DNA from: Bullera alba
Taxonomy: Eukaryota; Basidiomycota; Tremellomycetes; Tremellales; Bulleraceae
Length of the DNA: 64,000 nucleotides
Assembly (NCBI GenBank): GCA_001600095.1
Contig: BCIX01000002.1
Span: 1,860,001-1,924,000 of the forward strand
Reading direction: 5' to 3'
Shown: in pieces, positions 32,831-44,682 of the stretch
How the letters are laid out: each line of letters opens with the position of its first letter
Numbering within the stretch: the stretch's first letter is position 1
The notes under the pieces: generated by a model
What the model was told of the DNA's origin: nothing
The model's input: only the letters and a program-made list of their open reading frames with translations
Databases searched by the model: none
Made by a program: the position numbers and the translations under genes

Positions 32831-34906
32831 GACTGAAGATTGATCAAGGTGGGCAGGTGTTCGGGCTGGGGTATGTTGTAGGGGTCTACGGGGGAAGAGT
32901 ACTGAGGTGGGCTGTTGAGTCTATATACCTTTCACGACCTGTTTACCCTCGTCATCAAATGCCACGGTAGTGGTTCTTTCGGTAGGTAGCCGGTGAATCA
33001 GTCTCGTAGCGTTGCGTCAAGATATTGCATTACATGATCACGGCTGATCACGGGGACCCTGGCTTGGGAGAGATCGAGCCTAGAACCAGTGGGGAAGGAG
33101 GAGGAGGATGTGGGGTCTAGATTGATGCGCGACACTAGTTGTCGACGCGGTTCAAGACCAGAGGGCTGCATATGCTTGGAGGCTGGAGCCAAAAACCAAG
33201 ACCAAAGATGTCAGGTTTCGCATCGACGGTCCGGCGGGGTGGCGAGGAAGGATGTCACAGTGACGTCAAACACCGATAAACCCGGGCTCCACTGCCGGAT
33301 GCCCTCATCGCTCCGGCATGGCAAAGTGGGGCTATTCTTGGCCCTGATTGTCCCTGCAAAGAAGGTGTGGAGGAAGTGGAGGTGAACCGCGGGGCAGACT
33401 TACGGCCGCAACGTCCTGCAACATCCAATACCAGCAGGAGTGTTGAGCTGCGTCCACCAACAGCCACCAACGGAAACCACGTTTCAGATGCCGCCAGGGT
33501 CGAGGAGTACGCTGGAGTACAGTGGAGTGCAAGCTTCTGAGGCTTCTGAGAGCTTCTGAGAAGACTGCGTAGCCAAGTTTAGCACTAGTTTCATCAATTT
33601 CGCCAATTGACAACGAGTCAATATAGCACATGCTCAGCTGGCAATCACCGGACGTGACCAACCAGGACCAAGCTTGCCAGATCTGGTGAGTTTCAGGAGG
33701 ATTCAGGTGTACGAATCCTTCAGATCTCTTCAGATCCCCACAAGCGACTGGAGCTGACTGGAGCACCGAGAACTCGGATCCCTGGGTGTCTTCCGAGAAC
33801 CCTGGGGCAGGAGTCTGTCTGGAAAGGTCTGGAATCAAAGGTTATCAGCAGAGATCTCGAGACCATACTCAATGAAAGCTGATTGCGACGAACGCGACGG
33901 ACGAGTAAGGTCCCGGCTCGGAACCGTGAGTTCCTGGCTGAGGCCGGCCCATCAACGCATCAGCGCATCAGCACTCACGTTCTCATCAGCCGAGTCAGTC
34001 CGACAAGGTCCGACAGCTTGAAGGACCTGACACGGGCAAGTCGTTCATGTGATCTCGTGGAAGCGCAGTCACGGGGCAGCAACGCGGGGCTTCCTGGCTT
34101 GAAAGATTTGTGACTGGCAGAGCAGATCACATGTCAACCCGGTCTCTCAAGATTGAAGAAATCTCCAGCGGTCGAGGCCGGAGTAAGTCTGATGTATGTC
34201 CGAGAACTTTATGTCCTATCCAGCCTTAGCCGGTCATGCAGAAGGCGCATCAGGATAGTCCCATCACTTCCCATGATCCCATGACTGCACTCGCAGTTTG
34301 GTGCCTCGCATCGCTGAGGTCTCGAACTTCGGCCTTGGGAGCTGTCTTGGGGTAATAGGCTTCGTCGATGCTGAACGGAAGCAAGTCTCGAGTCTCTTGA
34401 CATGTACAGTAGGCGAGCTCCTTTCTTGACCCGGATTGGTGGACATTCTGGTCGGTCCCGGGGGTTTGATAGGCTACCGTGCGTCTCGCAGATCGCTGCG
34501 AACTGAGAGGAAGGACCCAGGGCCTCGCAGAGTGCTAGACAAGTTCGAGTTCGCGATTCAGCTGCGGAGGCTTCTTGAAACTCAGATCTGATGTCTGCTC
34601 TGCCATTTTCCACAACGCCTGGTAGGGCAAGTCACGACCTCGAGACCAAGTCTACTTCAGGCCCCCAGAATCAGCTATCAGAGATTCAGATCCCAGGTCC
34701 CAACCAGGTCCGAAGGCTTCTCAGCTTCTCAACCTGAAACGTGACGGAAGCAAATTTTTCGCATGCGACTGTAGCTTGCTCACAGCTGCTCACAGCTTCA
34801 CGCACTGCAGTGGCAGCACACTGGTCACGGACTCATCATCGGCATTCAAGCAGCAGACAACAAACAGTCCGCGTGGGGCACCGCTAATCCAGCTCGACCA
34901 CTCGAA
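32831..34906. repeat. Long divergent intergenic region with many short direct repeats
   Basis: This 2.08-kb gap lies between the transporter and DPH5 start codons, the longest non-coding stretch here. I see no gene. It contains imperfect short repeats: GCTTCTGAG three times at 33533, 33542 and 33552; CTTCAGATC pairs near 33718-33737; GCATCAGC units near 33957-33972; and GCTCACAGC pairs near 34777-34795. GGTC/CAGGTC strings are common throughout. A large upstream regulatory region for the carbon-source-regulated transporter is a reasonable reading. Confidence 0.45.
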
Positions 34907-36071
34907 ATGCTATATATCATAGGTCTTGGTCTCAGCGATGAGAAGGACATCACGGTGAAGGGTCTCGAGGTGAGGAAAACAAGATCCAGATGTGAACATG
35001 AACTCGGCTGAACATATCCTCGACAGGCGGTGAAGCGCAGCGAGAGGGTGTACCTCGAGTCCTACACCTCCATCCTGATGGTCCCCAAGGAGCGTCTAGT
35101 GAGTGTCTGTCGTACTATACGCGATGCGTGAGGCTCGCTGATCTATCTATATTCAGGAAGCGTTTTATGGCAAAGAAGTCATAACGGCAACGAGGGAGAC
35201 TGTGGAATTGGAATCCGACGACATCTTGAAGGATGCCGATAAGGTGGATGTCTCGTTCTTGGTCGTTGGTGATCCTTTAGGGTGTGTAGCGGGGCTTCAA
35301 GGCGGGTAGGGGATGTCGCTAACATGAGTCTAGTGCGACGACACACTCGGATCTGCTGCTCCGGGCCGCAGACTTGAACATCCCAACAGAGGTGATTCAC
35401 AACGCTTCGATCCTGACAGCACTTGGAGGGACCGGGCTGCAGATGTACAACTTTGGTCAAACGCTCAGTCTGGTCTTCTACACCGAAACGTGGAAACCAT
35501 CCAGTTGGTACGATCGGCTTGAGGAGAATCTGAGGATCGGGATGCACACGCTAGTCCTAGTTGATATCAAAGTCCGGGAGCAGAGCGAGGAGAACATGGC
35601 CAGGCGAGTATCGCCGCTTATCCTAAACCTCAGTATCGTCGCGGCTGACATCGTGACAGAGGTCGTTTGGTGTACGAACCCCCTAGGTTCATGTCCCCAT
35701 ATACCGCCTTTCAACAAATCCTCCATACTGAGAACGAGCGACATCCAAAGACACCCAGCTCATCATCTTCGGAGAACGGAGAGGAGACTGTCGCTCCAGG
35801 ACCATCACTCTTGCCCCCTTCGCAGACACTGGCCATGTCGTTATCAAGAGTGGGAACGGCGACGCAGCGGATCATTAGCGGCACGCTACAGGAATTGTCG
35901 GAGCTGCCGGAGGAGGAGTTTGGAGCGCCCCTGCACAGTGTGGTGATTGTCGGCAAGCGACTCCATCCGCTAGAGCTAGAGTACGCCGGCAGGTGGTGTA
36001 TTGGAGGGGAGAATGGCGGATGGTGGAAAGTGGGTAAGGATGTGTATGGTGTCGAGCGGGAGAGCCGGTGA
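34907..36071 (+). CDS. DPH5: Diphthine methyl ester synthase DPH5
   Basis: Five exons: 34907..34969, 35027..35098, 35157..35281, 35334..35603, 35660..36071 (313 residues). It starts [20 protein letters not shown], the tetrapyrrole-methylase fold typical of DPH5. Then come [30 protein letters not shown] (SAM-binding region), [40 protein letters not shown] and the C-terminal [17 protein letters not shown] to LELEYAGRW. The enzyme methylates the modified histidine of translation elongation factor 2 during diphthamide synthesis in the cytosol. A Ser-rich insertion of about 45 residues precedes the C-terminal block. Intron 4 fits only with a GC donor (see its entry). The gene converges on the DinB-like gene with 159 bp between stops. 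Confidence 0.93.
35604..35659 (+). other. GC-AG intron in DPH5
   Basis: A 56-nt intron beginning GCGAGT and ending GACAG with a GGCTGAC branch site. Splicing joins [14 protein letters not shown] in frame, a conserved DPH5 block. The nearby GT at 35607 gives the wrong phase for any acceptor. Confidence 0.75.
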
Positions 36072-36230
36072 GCGAGTCAGTATTGAGAGGGAGGAATAGA
36101 GCAGCGTGAGGAGCATTGCATGAGGGCATGAGCGTGATCTCTCGATCTCGAGTACAACAATGAGACAACACAGCTCTACAAAGTGAAGTGCAATCATGGT
36201 CTTACAGGATAACACGAAGCAAACAGGATG

Positions 36231-37273
36231 TTACAACTTGCTCTTCACTATCCGAACCTCCTTCTTCTCATCAGGTGGTGTCCAATTATTGCCGCGATAT
36301 CTGAATCATATCAGCGCCATCACCCTTAGGGACGACACGATCTGTCAAACCAGGATATCCGACTCACAGTAACGTTGATGGCGCTGTACCAAACTCGATA
36401 GGCAGATCAAGTCCCTTCAGTCACACTCAGCAGACACTCAACGACCATGCCAAACTTCACTCACAAGCTCATGAACCGCCACTGTACGCAACATCGAAAA
36501 GTGGTGGATCGCATGTAAAGCGCAGAACCACAGCTGTACCAAGCGCCATCAACACTGTACTACTGCACTCTTTGCACACCACCAAGCTACTGACCTCTCT
36601 TCCGACGCTACTCTCCATAGACTGCTTCGTGGGTGTGATAGCGCCTAATTGGACTTTTCTGCTCATCTCCCCAGCCAGGCCAATCCGCCGCTGTTCGCCT
36701 GCAACTCCAGTTCCGGGATCGTTATCAGACTGGCTCCTCGACCTTCCTCCCCACGCTTCTAGGTCTTGCCTGACGGAGGACATGGCTTTGCGACATGAGG
36801 TGACAGATCGGGCTACCGAGCGACGGCTGGAAGGGAGGATCGCGTCATAGTTTATGGAGAGTGTTCCAGGCGGAGCGAGCTGCGAATGGGGTTCTAGAGG
36901 GGATAGGAATGCCTGAAACGTCTCGATCACCTGTAGGAGCCATACATCAGTTAAGCTGTCCGAGGTGTCGAGCTTGATCCCCTAATTGACCCACATGGCG
37001 AAAATGCTTCCCGATCGTCCCGCCAGGCATCAACACGCTATCCTTTGTCAATTGCGCATCGTCCAGTACATGCTTGTCGAGTATATCCAGTCCAGAGTCG
37101 ATCAATGCTATTGACAGCTGTAGTAATGCCTGAGCGCGCTCTTCGTCATCTTGAAGCGAGAGAATTGGCCTGGGCTCCGAGTCCGAGAGTCCCGCTTGGA
37201 AGTGGTTCAGCGAGGTCTGCGTCGGATTCACCTTGTGGCTCGATGTCGACGAAGAAGGGTCATTGGTGGGCAT
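36231..37273 (-). CDS. DinB-like putative metal-binding protein
   Basis: Five exons: 37273..36995, 36930..36595, 36533..36465, 36414..36368, 36300..36231 (266 residues from ATG 37273; an in-frame ATG at 37336 would add 21). The sequence MPGGTIGKHFRHVIETFQAF and later LWFCALHAIHHFSMLRTVAV give the spaced histidines seen in DinB/YfiT four-helix proteins, which bind a divalent metal. SINYDAILPSSRRSVARSV lies between them. It ends LYRGNNWTPPDEKKEVRIVK. Enzymes of this superfamily include thiol-dependent transferases, but the fungal members have no agreed function; I infer only fold and metal site. The upstream gap to the rhomboid gene (453 bp) is a divergent promoter. Confidence 0.65.
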
Positions 37274-37726
37274 GGCCGTCGCAGTCTCTGCAGTACGACC
37301 TAGCTGAGCTTGTTGTATGAAAGTTCTGTCCAGCACTTCGAGGATCGGATCTCAGGAGCTTTAACACTGGATTATGGGTGACTAGGTGACTACCAACTGA
37401 CGATCATGAGTTGAAGATGCGTGTGACGCCCATCGGCTGGAGGCTCAACCGATGCTCCGGATCTCCGGAATCTGGCCACGTGGAATTTTGCTCCCATGCC
37501 TCTGACGTAACACTCTGACACTCGCCCTGGATGCGTTTCGCGTTTCAGAGTTGCTGTGCTGCGCGGCAACCGTTTGGCGGTGCAAGCTGGCCTCGATGCC
37601 GCCGGTCGTGATGGTGAGTGAACAAGAGAAATTTTTCAAACTGCCAACAACTGACACCTCGCACTTTGGCAGCATAGAGGGAGCTCTGCCCGCGAGGATC
37701 GTTCAAGTGGTTCTGACCGACTCGAC
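37274..37726. promoter_or_regulatory. Divergent intergenic region, DinB-like / rhomboid
   Basis: A 453-bp gap between two start codons. No TATA box or repeat stands out. Confidence 0.35.
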
Positions 37727-40144
37727 ATGTCCTCGCATCAAGACTCGCACGACGCCGCAGCCGCAGCGTATCCACGTGGAGATTACGATTCGGACCATTC
37801 CTACGGCGCGCCCGCGTTTCCTAGCACTCCGACGCCGTCAAATATGCCTTTCCCACATCAGAGTTCTCTTGGATCGGGAACGACAGTCTTGGAGCCATCA
37901 CACTCCGGTCACTCTGGTTCCGACCCGGGGCTAACAGGCGCGCAGAACATCCAAAACCGGTGGAGAGAGGCACAGCAGAATCCAATGCCAATGCCTTATA
38001 CCTCGAATGGAGGGTCGAGTGCTCGAGGAGGACACGGGAATGAGATGAGCGAAAAGTCGTCTAGGCTGAGCTCAAACCATGGATACTCGAACCCATACGA
38101 TAGTGGTGATCCATCAGACGGAACAAGTCGGTCCGGACAGCAACCACCTTCGCCATCGATCGGGCCCTGGGACTCTGCGTCTCAGAGGTTTCCAATTGCC
38201 CAACCGTCGATCATCCCTCTATCTGGAGAAGCAAAGCACCTCCGTAATAAACCGTCTTACGCCGGAGGACTGAGCTACATCGACGAAGAAGGGGCCTACT
38301 ACAAGTCAGAGGCGCAGCGACCGGCGTCTGCGCTGAATGGCGATGAGCTGGAGATGAGAGGGCTGGTGGGAAATGCAGCTGGGATGGGTCATTTTGACGA
38401 CGATCGCGATATCGAGAGGAACAAGTTGAATTTCACGGAGTACGATCAATCGCCATCCCCGTACCCTCTGCCGCCAGAGCCCACCGGCAGGAACGTCGAG
38501 CCGAGCGGTCTGTCTTCCTCGCTCCTATTTTCCACAGGTCTGGATAGATTGTTGGGTCTGTTCGGCTCGAAAGCGGGCAAATTCCCCGTCCAACAGGCTA
38601 TAGAGAGGAAAAGGAGAGGACTGGGAGGTCAAAGATGGCCGGTGGCTTCCTGGGTGCTGACTGTCGGTGAGCCCATCAAAAGTTGTTATACATGTCGACC
38701 TAGCCGTGCTGACACTTGTACAGTGATGTGCTCGTTGATGGTGTACGAGCTGGTCAAGAACAACTCGATCACCGGTTCACCAATCGCTACAAAACCCCAA
38801 TTCAATTACATGATAGGGCCTCAACCGTCAGTCCTCATCAACATTGGGGCGAGATTTCCACCGTAGGTCGTAATATCGCTCAAACCAGCTCACAACATGT
38901 CCAGGTGTATGAAGCTCGTGTCGGCTCTGCCTCCTTCCTTTCCCATTGCCTGTATGAACGACACGAACAAGTGGGTGACAAATTGGGCATGGTAGTTCAT
39001 TACTCACCCGAAGTTACAGTCCCCCCACGTCCACCTGCACCATAGAAGAAATCTGTGGGCACGGCGGGTTCGATGGTGGACCACCAAACCGTGAGCGGAA
39101 TACCCTTGGAATCCTGTCGGCGGAAGCTGACACTCTCAGAATCATGGCGATTTGTCGTTCCGATCTTCCTACATGTCGGAATCATCCATCTGCTGCTGAA
39201 CATGGTGGCTCAAGTCACCGCAGCGGCACAAGTAGAGAGGGAGATGGGTGAGCCCGACATATAGGGCTGTGATAATGGGCTGATCTGGTGTAGGCACGAT
39301 TCCTTTCCTGTTGACATATCTCGCTGGAGGGATATACGGCTTCGTTCTGGGTGGGAACTTTTCTAGAACGGGTATACCATCAGTAGGCGCAAGTGGAGCG
39401 TTGTTCGCAACGGCGAGTGCCGGTCTAGAGCAGTGCGGGTGTAGTGCTAAGGCGAAGTAGAATGCTTGTGTACTGGTCGATTTGGTCCTTCACTGGAAGT
39501 ACGAGGAAAGGCCGAAACTGAAGGTAAGTTCTATATTTGGCGAGCGGTGGCACAGCGCTGACAAAGGTCGAAAGGCATTCTTGCTGTTTATTGAGTTTGC
39601 AATTGGCTTCGGCATCGGATACATGTCAGTCAGCCAGCCGCAATACCAACCCAGCTGACAATTGCCAGTCCCAACGCTGTAGACGGCCTGGCGCATCTTG
39701 GAGTCGGTAATTCAAAGTGCGTTTAGGGGAGGAGTGCTGATCAGGTTCGCAGGGCTGGGCAATCGGTATCCTGATGGGCATCGTCCTGTACCCCTCCATA
39801 AGCGAGACCAAGAGGCGGAGATACATCCTATGGGGGGTACGAGTACTTGCGCTCGCGCTTCTTGTCATGGCGTTCGTCTTGACCATCCGTAACTTCTGTG
39901 AGTGGCCGCGATCGCCGTGGCAACGCTAAAGCTGATCACAATGACAGATACCGACGACCCGGTAAGCTGATAGCAAACTCGTACACTTGAGCAAGCTATG
40001 AATGCTGATGATGTTCAGAACGCGGCTTGTACATGGTGTAAATACCTGTCCTGCATTCCGACCGCCTCGAACTCCCGATGTTCCGGGACGGGCATCACCA
40101 CGACTCAGGTGCAGAGCACCCGGCGATCATGGGATTCTCTGTGA
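37727..40144 (+). CDS. Rhomboid-family intramembrane serine protease
   Basis: Twelve exons: 37727..38666, 38724..38862, 38905..38970, 39020..39090, 39140..39247, 39294..39412, 39461..39523, 39575..39624, 39669..39702, 39753..39897, 39948..39961, 40019..40144 (624 residues). About 300 N-terminal residues are disordered, Ser/Pro/Gly-rich and probably cytosolic. A first membrane segment (SWVLTVVMCSLMVYELV) leads to a lumenal loop with cysteines. The rhomboid core follows: WRFVVPIFLHVGIIHLLLNM, LTYLAGGIYGFVLGGNF, the catalytic serine in PSVGASGALFAT, IEFAIGFGIGYIPNAVDGLA with the catalytic histidine in LAHLGGW, and ALALLVMAFVLTI. The tail has four to five cysteines (ACTWCKYLSC). Both catalytic residues are present, so it is probably active. 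Exon 11 is 14 nt and intron 6 is a GC-AG candidate. Confidence 0.87.
39413..39460 (+). other. GC-AG intron in the rhomboid gene
   Basis: A 48-nt intron beginning GCGAGT and ending AGTAG. It joins ASGALFAT to NACVLVDLVLHW in phase 0, exactly the rhomboid core. The available GT sites (39418, 39423) are in phase 1 and break the frame. Confidence 0.7.
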
Positions 40145-41107
40145 CATGACTACGACTAGGAAGGTGTGGAGAGGCCAGGATATGGCAGACAGTGTGCAAT
40201 CACCTAGAGACGAGTAACGACGTTGCAAAGCAGCAATCACGAATCACGATTTTGACGGACATTTCAGTACGAGTAGAGCAACGGATCATCTTCATATACG
40301 CTCAGCGATGATGCACCCAGCTTGTGAACACTGCTCGGTGTCGACATGCTCTACACATGTGCTCGCTGTCAATCACTTGCAGACTTGCTTGCCTTCCTGT
40401 CTTCACGAGCTAAGAACCGTCGCACCTCGAACCCTGATAGGCCCTGGTGTTAAGCTTAAAATTGCCCGTTACAGAGTTTGTTTCAGGTCATGACGCTGCT
40501 CAGACTATGAAGAGCTTTCCACAACTGTCAACTCCAGCCGACCGTCACGCGCTCTCCATACTGCCAAGCTCAACTCCCAACACCACTCTCGGAGATGGAG
40601 CCTTTGATCTTGTCCAAACTCGAGGCCGAAAGGACCGGAGGGCGAGACGGGAAGAGGAGTCGAGCGGATAATGATTCCCAGGAACAGGTGTCACAGAGTT
40701 TTGACCATGACATCAGTGCACCCAGCATGATTGATGAGTGCAAGCGGTGGTAGGCAGGTAATGCGAGTGGGTGATGATGGGAGCATGGACGTCGAGTGCA
40801 GCTTTGACACACATCGCACACTGTATCTTCCAGCAACTCTCGACTGAGTACTCTCACTCCCAAGTCCCAGCAGCAGCGCCATACGGCCAACGGAGGAAAG
40901 GATCCACACGGCTGACTCGACCAGGCCGGGAGACTTGAGGCGATTCTGCTCGAGCGTCATACCCTGTCATACCGCGTGTTTACTGTCAAAGGACAGGTCA
41001 AAGCTGTCTCCACTGTGAAACTCTTCTCACTCTCTCTTCGCGAACTTAGCTAGATCTCCTAAGTTGGACGGACCACCTGCTGAGGCTACAGCAGAGTCAG
41101 CATCGAC
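40145..41107. promoter_or_regulatory. Rhomboid 3' / membrane-protein 5' intergenic region
   Basis: A 963-bp gap in tandem orientation. Open frames in it (up to about 106 codons, minus strand) lack recognisable domains and show no splice-consistent continuation. I see no gene. Confidence 0.35.
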
Positions 41108-43052
41108 ATGCTGTTCTATGGCCTGCTCGCCTTGAGCTTTCAGCTCGCTCGGTTCAATATCGCCTCGGCCTTCTCGTTCAATACTTCAACTCCGACGCAA
41201 TGTGATCAGTTCACCGTGCAATGGTGAGTCGAGCTTTCCACCTCAAGATAAAGAGCAGCTCTCTGACTAGGCTGTAGGGATGGTGGGCAAGAACCTTTCT
41301 TCCTATACCTCGTGCCCGTGAGTCCTCACGACGCAGAAACTTGGCCTGTTGCTGACGCTGCAATGCTTCTGCCTATACCCTCTGCTACGACTGCTACTCC
41401 AAATACAGACCATTGTGGTGCCGGGAGGACACATCCAGAATATATCCGTTCCTACCGGTCTCTCTCAGCCATACTCCCACTCTTTCACGCTCAACCAGCC
41501 GGCCGGGCTGGAGTTTCTCGCTACAATGTACGACTCTACAGGATTCGGCAGCGGTGGTACGACACCGGTCCTCAGTGAGCTGTCCGCGTCATCCTTCTAC
41601 GAAACCTGAAGCTCACCTTGTGTTCAGCTGTTGGAAGTGGTGCCAACGGCAATTGCGTCGATGTGTAAGTACTGCTCCCGCGCCGGCTAGGCTACATGGA
41701 AGACCTATGTTGACCTCTGGTGCAGCGGAGCTGGAACCCTTCTTGACTTCACCTTCTTCACCGAGCCAGTCTCTAACCCAGCGCAGTGCTCATCCCAGAC
41801 CATCACTTGGGCAAACAACGCTTCGTACCCGGTACATCTCTACGGCCTGATTCCCTCCGGCACAGCGTTCGAGATCCCAGTCTCCCAATCCGCCTCTGAT
41901 GTCTCTGTCGACTGGACCGTCAACATCGCCGCCGACACGCCGTACCTCCTCGCAATGTCGGATACGGGTCAATACCAGACTGGCGGATCGACAAACTTGC
42001 AAACGGTCCAATCTGGCTCTCAGGGCTGTATGAACAGTAGCAGTCCATCCCGTGGATCTTCAAACTCCGGCCAGGGACAACCAAGCGGTACCGCCAGCGG
42101 AAGTGGACCTAGCGCGTCGGTCTCTGGAGTAGGTGGATCTAGCAGCGGTGGAAATGGCCAGGACAACAACAACTCTGGCTCGAATTCCAACTCCGGATCT
42201 AAGCCTATTGGAGCCATTGTTGGCGGTACGGTAGGAGGAGTCGCCTTCTTAGTCTTGCTGGCTCTACTGCTCTTCTGCTGCATCAGACGCAAAGCTACCG
42301 CTCGACGGGACTCGGAATCCTCCGACCCTGCACTCAAGTCCTATGGAGTGGCTGAGAATGCGGGTGGTACAACAGCCGAAAAGAGGAGTAGGAATCCACT
42401 CGATCTCTTGGCTCCAAGGAGACACATGTCGGATGACTCGGAGGGTGCCACCGGACACGCTGGTGCCCAGGGAGATTACGAACCCAGTCCTTTCAGATAT
42501 CCGTCGTCTACTGGCACCCGTGATCAGGGACTGAATCAAGGACAAACACTAGGAGCTCTGGGCGCCGGGGGTGCAGCAGTAGGAGCTGGGAGTCTGTCGG
42601 GAGGGAAGAGTTCTGGTGGGGTCGGTGCAGGTCCTACTACCCGACCGACACATGCCTACACCCCCAGCGGGACGGAAACCACTCGACCGAGTATGGAATC
42701 CACCGACACCCCTCCTACTACAACTACGAACTCTGGTGCTGCTGCTGGGACCGTGGGTACAGCTGGTCATGGAAGAGTTCCGCCATCGGCTTGGTCGGAC
42801 GTCAACCCCGGTACAGACGGGGGCACAGTCGGCACAGCTGGCCATGGGGATGGTCGAGGTGGTACCGTGGCAGCCGCAGTTCAGAGACACAGCTCAATCG
42901 CAAAGCCAACCCCCGCGCCCATCAACACCGGAACGACTGGACCCAGCCCGGCAGACAATGCTGCGGCAGAGGTGGGAGCGGGCAGAACGTCAGACGTGCC
43001 AGGAACGCCGACTAGATTCGTGCAACACGAGGATTCGGGAGAGGTAGTGTGA
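41108..43052 (+). CDS. Secreted-type single-pass membrane protein with low-complexity stalk
   Basis: Five exons: 41108..41223, 41278..41317, 41409..41574, 41628..41664, 41726..43052 (561 residues). A signal peptide (MLFYGLLALSFQLARFNIAS) is followed by a compact extracellular domain (CDQFTVQWDGGQEPFFLYLV, VPGGHIQNISV, ANGNCVDVGAGTLLDFTFFT). A Ser/Gly/Asn-rich stalk and one membrane helix (GGVAFLVLLALLLFCCIRRK) come next. The long cytosolic tail is Gly/Thr-rich and carries two copies of GTVGTAGHG. Small beta-rich ectodomains of this DGG...P type with a C-terminal helix are common in basidiomycetes, and their role is unknown; a cell-wall or surface-sensing function is only a guess. All junctions keep frame. 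Confidence 0.75.
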
Positions 43053-43374
43053 GTCGAGATCCCGTTCCAGTCGTTGAGTCGCATGTGCTGAACAAGCTGT
43101 GTAGCGACCTACCCCCAAGATACGATCAGCTGCGAACCAGGAACCCGGATCAGGTTTGAGAAGTCTGGTCCTTGAGACGAGGAGATAAAGACTACGCAGG
43201 AGACCCCCCAGATTGTACATAGACAACTAGAACACGGAGTTGTAGTCAGTAAAACACTATAATGCAATGTCCTATCGTTACGGAGAGTGTGCATTGTCTT
43301 CTTTTCGATATGTGATACAACCAATCTCACGCCTGAAGCAGTTCGGGTATATCGTTCTCTTTCTAGAAGACTCA
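43053..43374. other. Convergent 3' intergenic region
   Basis: A 322-bp gap between the stop codons of the membrane-protein and SDR genes. It should hold two 3' UTRs. Nothing else is seen. Confidence 0.35.
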
Positions 43375-44682
43375 TTACATCTTGACCTCGTAGTTGAGCT
43401 TGTCCTTGAGAACCTTGACACTCAAATCCCAAAGCTTTCGAGCAGTCTCAGCCTCTTGAGCTTGGGCAGTCTCGGTGCCGACCTGTGAGGTGACAGAGTC
43501 AGCTCCCGTACAAATAACGACGAGCAATCTTGTGACTCACCTTTCCATCGGCTTCGGTGAAGTATGCGCCCTGAGCCTCCTCTCGCCTCTGTGCAACAGC
43601 AGGCGCTGTTCCCGCCCACAAAGCACTCTCGGATCCTTGCTCGGGAGACATGAAGCCAACGGCAGCAGCGACCTCTAGCGCCTTGCCTAGAAGACCGTAG
43701 GCCTCTGTTGCGCCCTTCTGCTGTTCGGTCGCAACTGCTCCCGGATGGACAGCAATTGCGAGGATGGGCGAAGAAGAGGCGAGAGGTGGGAGATGCTGAG
43801 CCAGCTGTTTCGTGAACCAGATACTTGAGTGGGCGTCAGTGGGCATGTTCGATGTAAAGGTGTGGCAAGGTGACTCACCCTAGTAGCTTGGACCTGGCGT
43901 ATAGCCTATTGGCATCATCTTCCTGGTTGAACTCCTCGACACTGTCGCATTTGATCTCCGCCCTGGCAGTTCGGTGAAGTTCACTGCTCTCCGTGATGAT
44001 TCGCGTGCTGAACCTCTCCTCCTCGCTTCCGCTTTGCTTGCTCTCAGAGGTTTCCTTCAGCTTTGGCAACAGTCCATCCACTAGGAGGAAGTGGGACAGG
44101 TGGTTGACGGCAAAGTGGTTTCCGAGGCCATCTTTGGTGAGTCCGAACGGAGCCACTCCGACACCTGCGATCAAGTACAGCTGGTCGATTCGGGGCAGGG
44201 ATTGCAATTTGGGAAGGAGATCCACGATCGATTGCAAGTTTCCGAGGTCGATGGCGTGGTGGTGGATCTTGCTCGATGCGTCTGGGACGTTCTTCGAGAT
44301 CTTCTCAACCGTTTCTTCGGCGTGCTCGCGGGTAGCAGAAATGATGTGCACTGGAACGGTCAGTCAGTACTGGGTGTAGAAGGAGGAGGTTCAGACTCAC
44401 CTTCGGCGCCCTTTTGCACCAGGTCGTTGACGATTTGTTGTCCGATACCGGCAGACCCACCGGTCACGATGGCGACCTTGCCCGTTTGGTCGGGGATGTC
44501 CTCGACCTTGTATCGGTTCGAGAGGAGTCCTGCGAGTCCAGTCATACTGCGCGCTGGGTTGGTGTATCTGGTATGGAAGTCAGTGCTGTGGCTGTCGGTA
44601 GCCGGAACGCACGCTTCGGTACTCACCTGTAAGCTTGTTTGGGGAGTGACTGTGTGAGCCGGATTGAACGGAGGATGAACAT
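43375..44682 (-). CDS. Short-chain dehydrogenase/reductase
   Basis: Multi-exon gene; exon 1 is 44682..44627, exon 2 is 44567..44401, exon 3 is 44350..43879. The longer frame beginning at ATG 44722 does not splice in phase, whereas ATG 44682 (MFILRSIRLTQSLPKQAYR) does; its Arg-rich, acid-free start looks like a mitochondrial presequence. The Rossmann fold shows KVAIVTGGSAGIGQQIVNDL (dinucleotide site TGGSAGIG), IDLGNLQSIVDLLPKL, LYLIAGVGVAPFGLTKDGL, NHLSHFLLVDGLLPKL and the catalytic YARSK (Tyr-x3-Lys). It ends KVLKDKLNYEVKM. It belongs to the retinol-dehydrogenase-like or WWOX-like fungal SDRs; the substrate cannot be told. It is divergent from CKA1 (530 bp). Confidence 0.82.
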
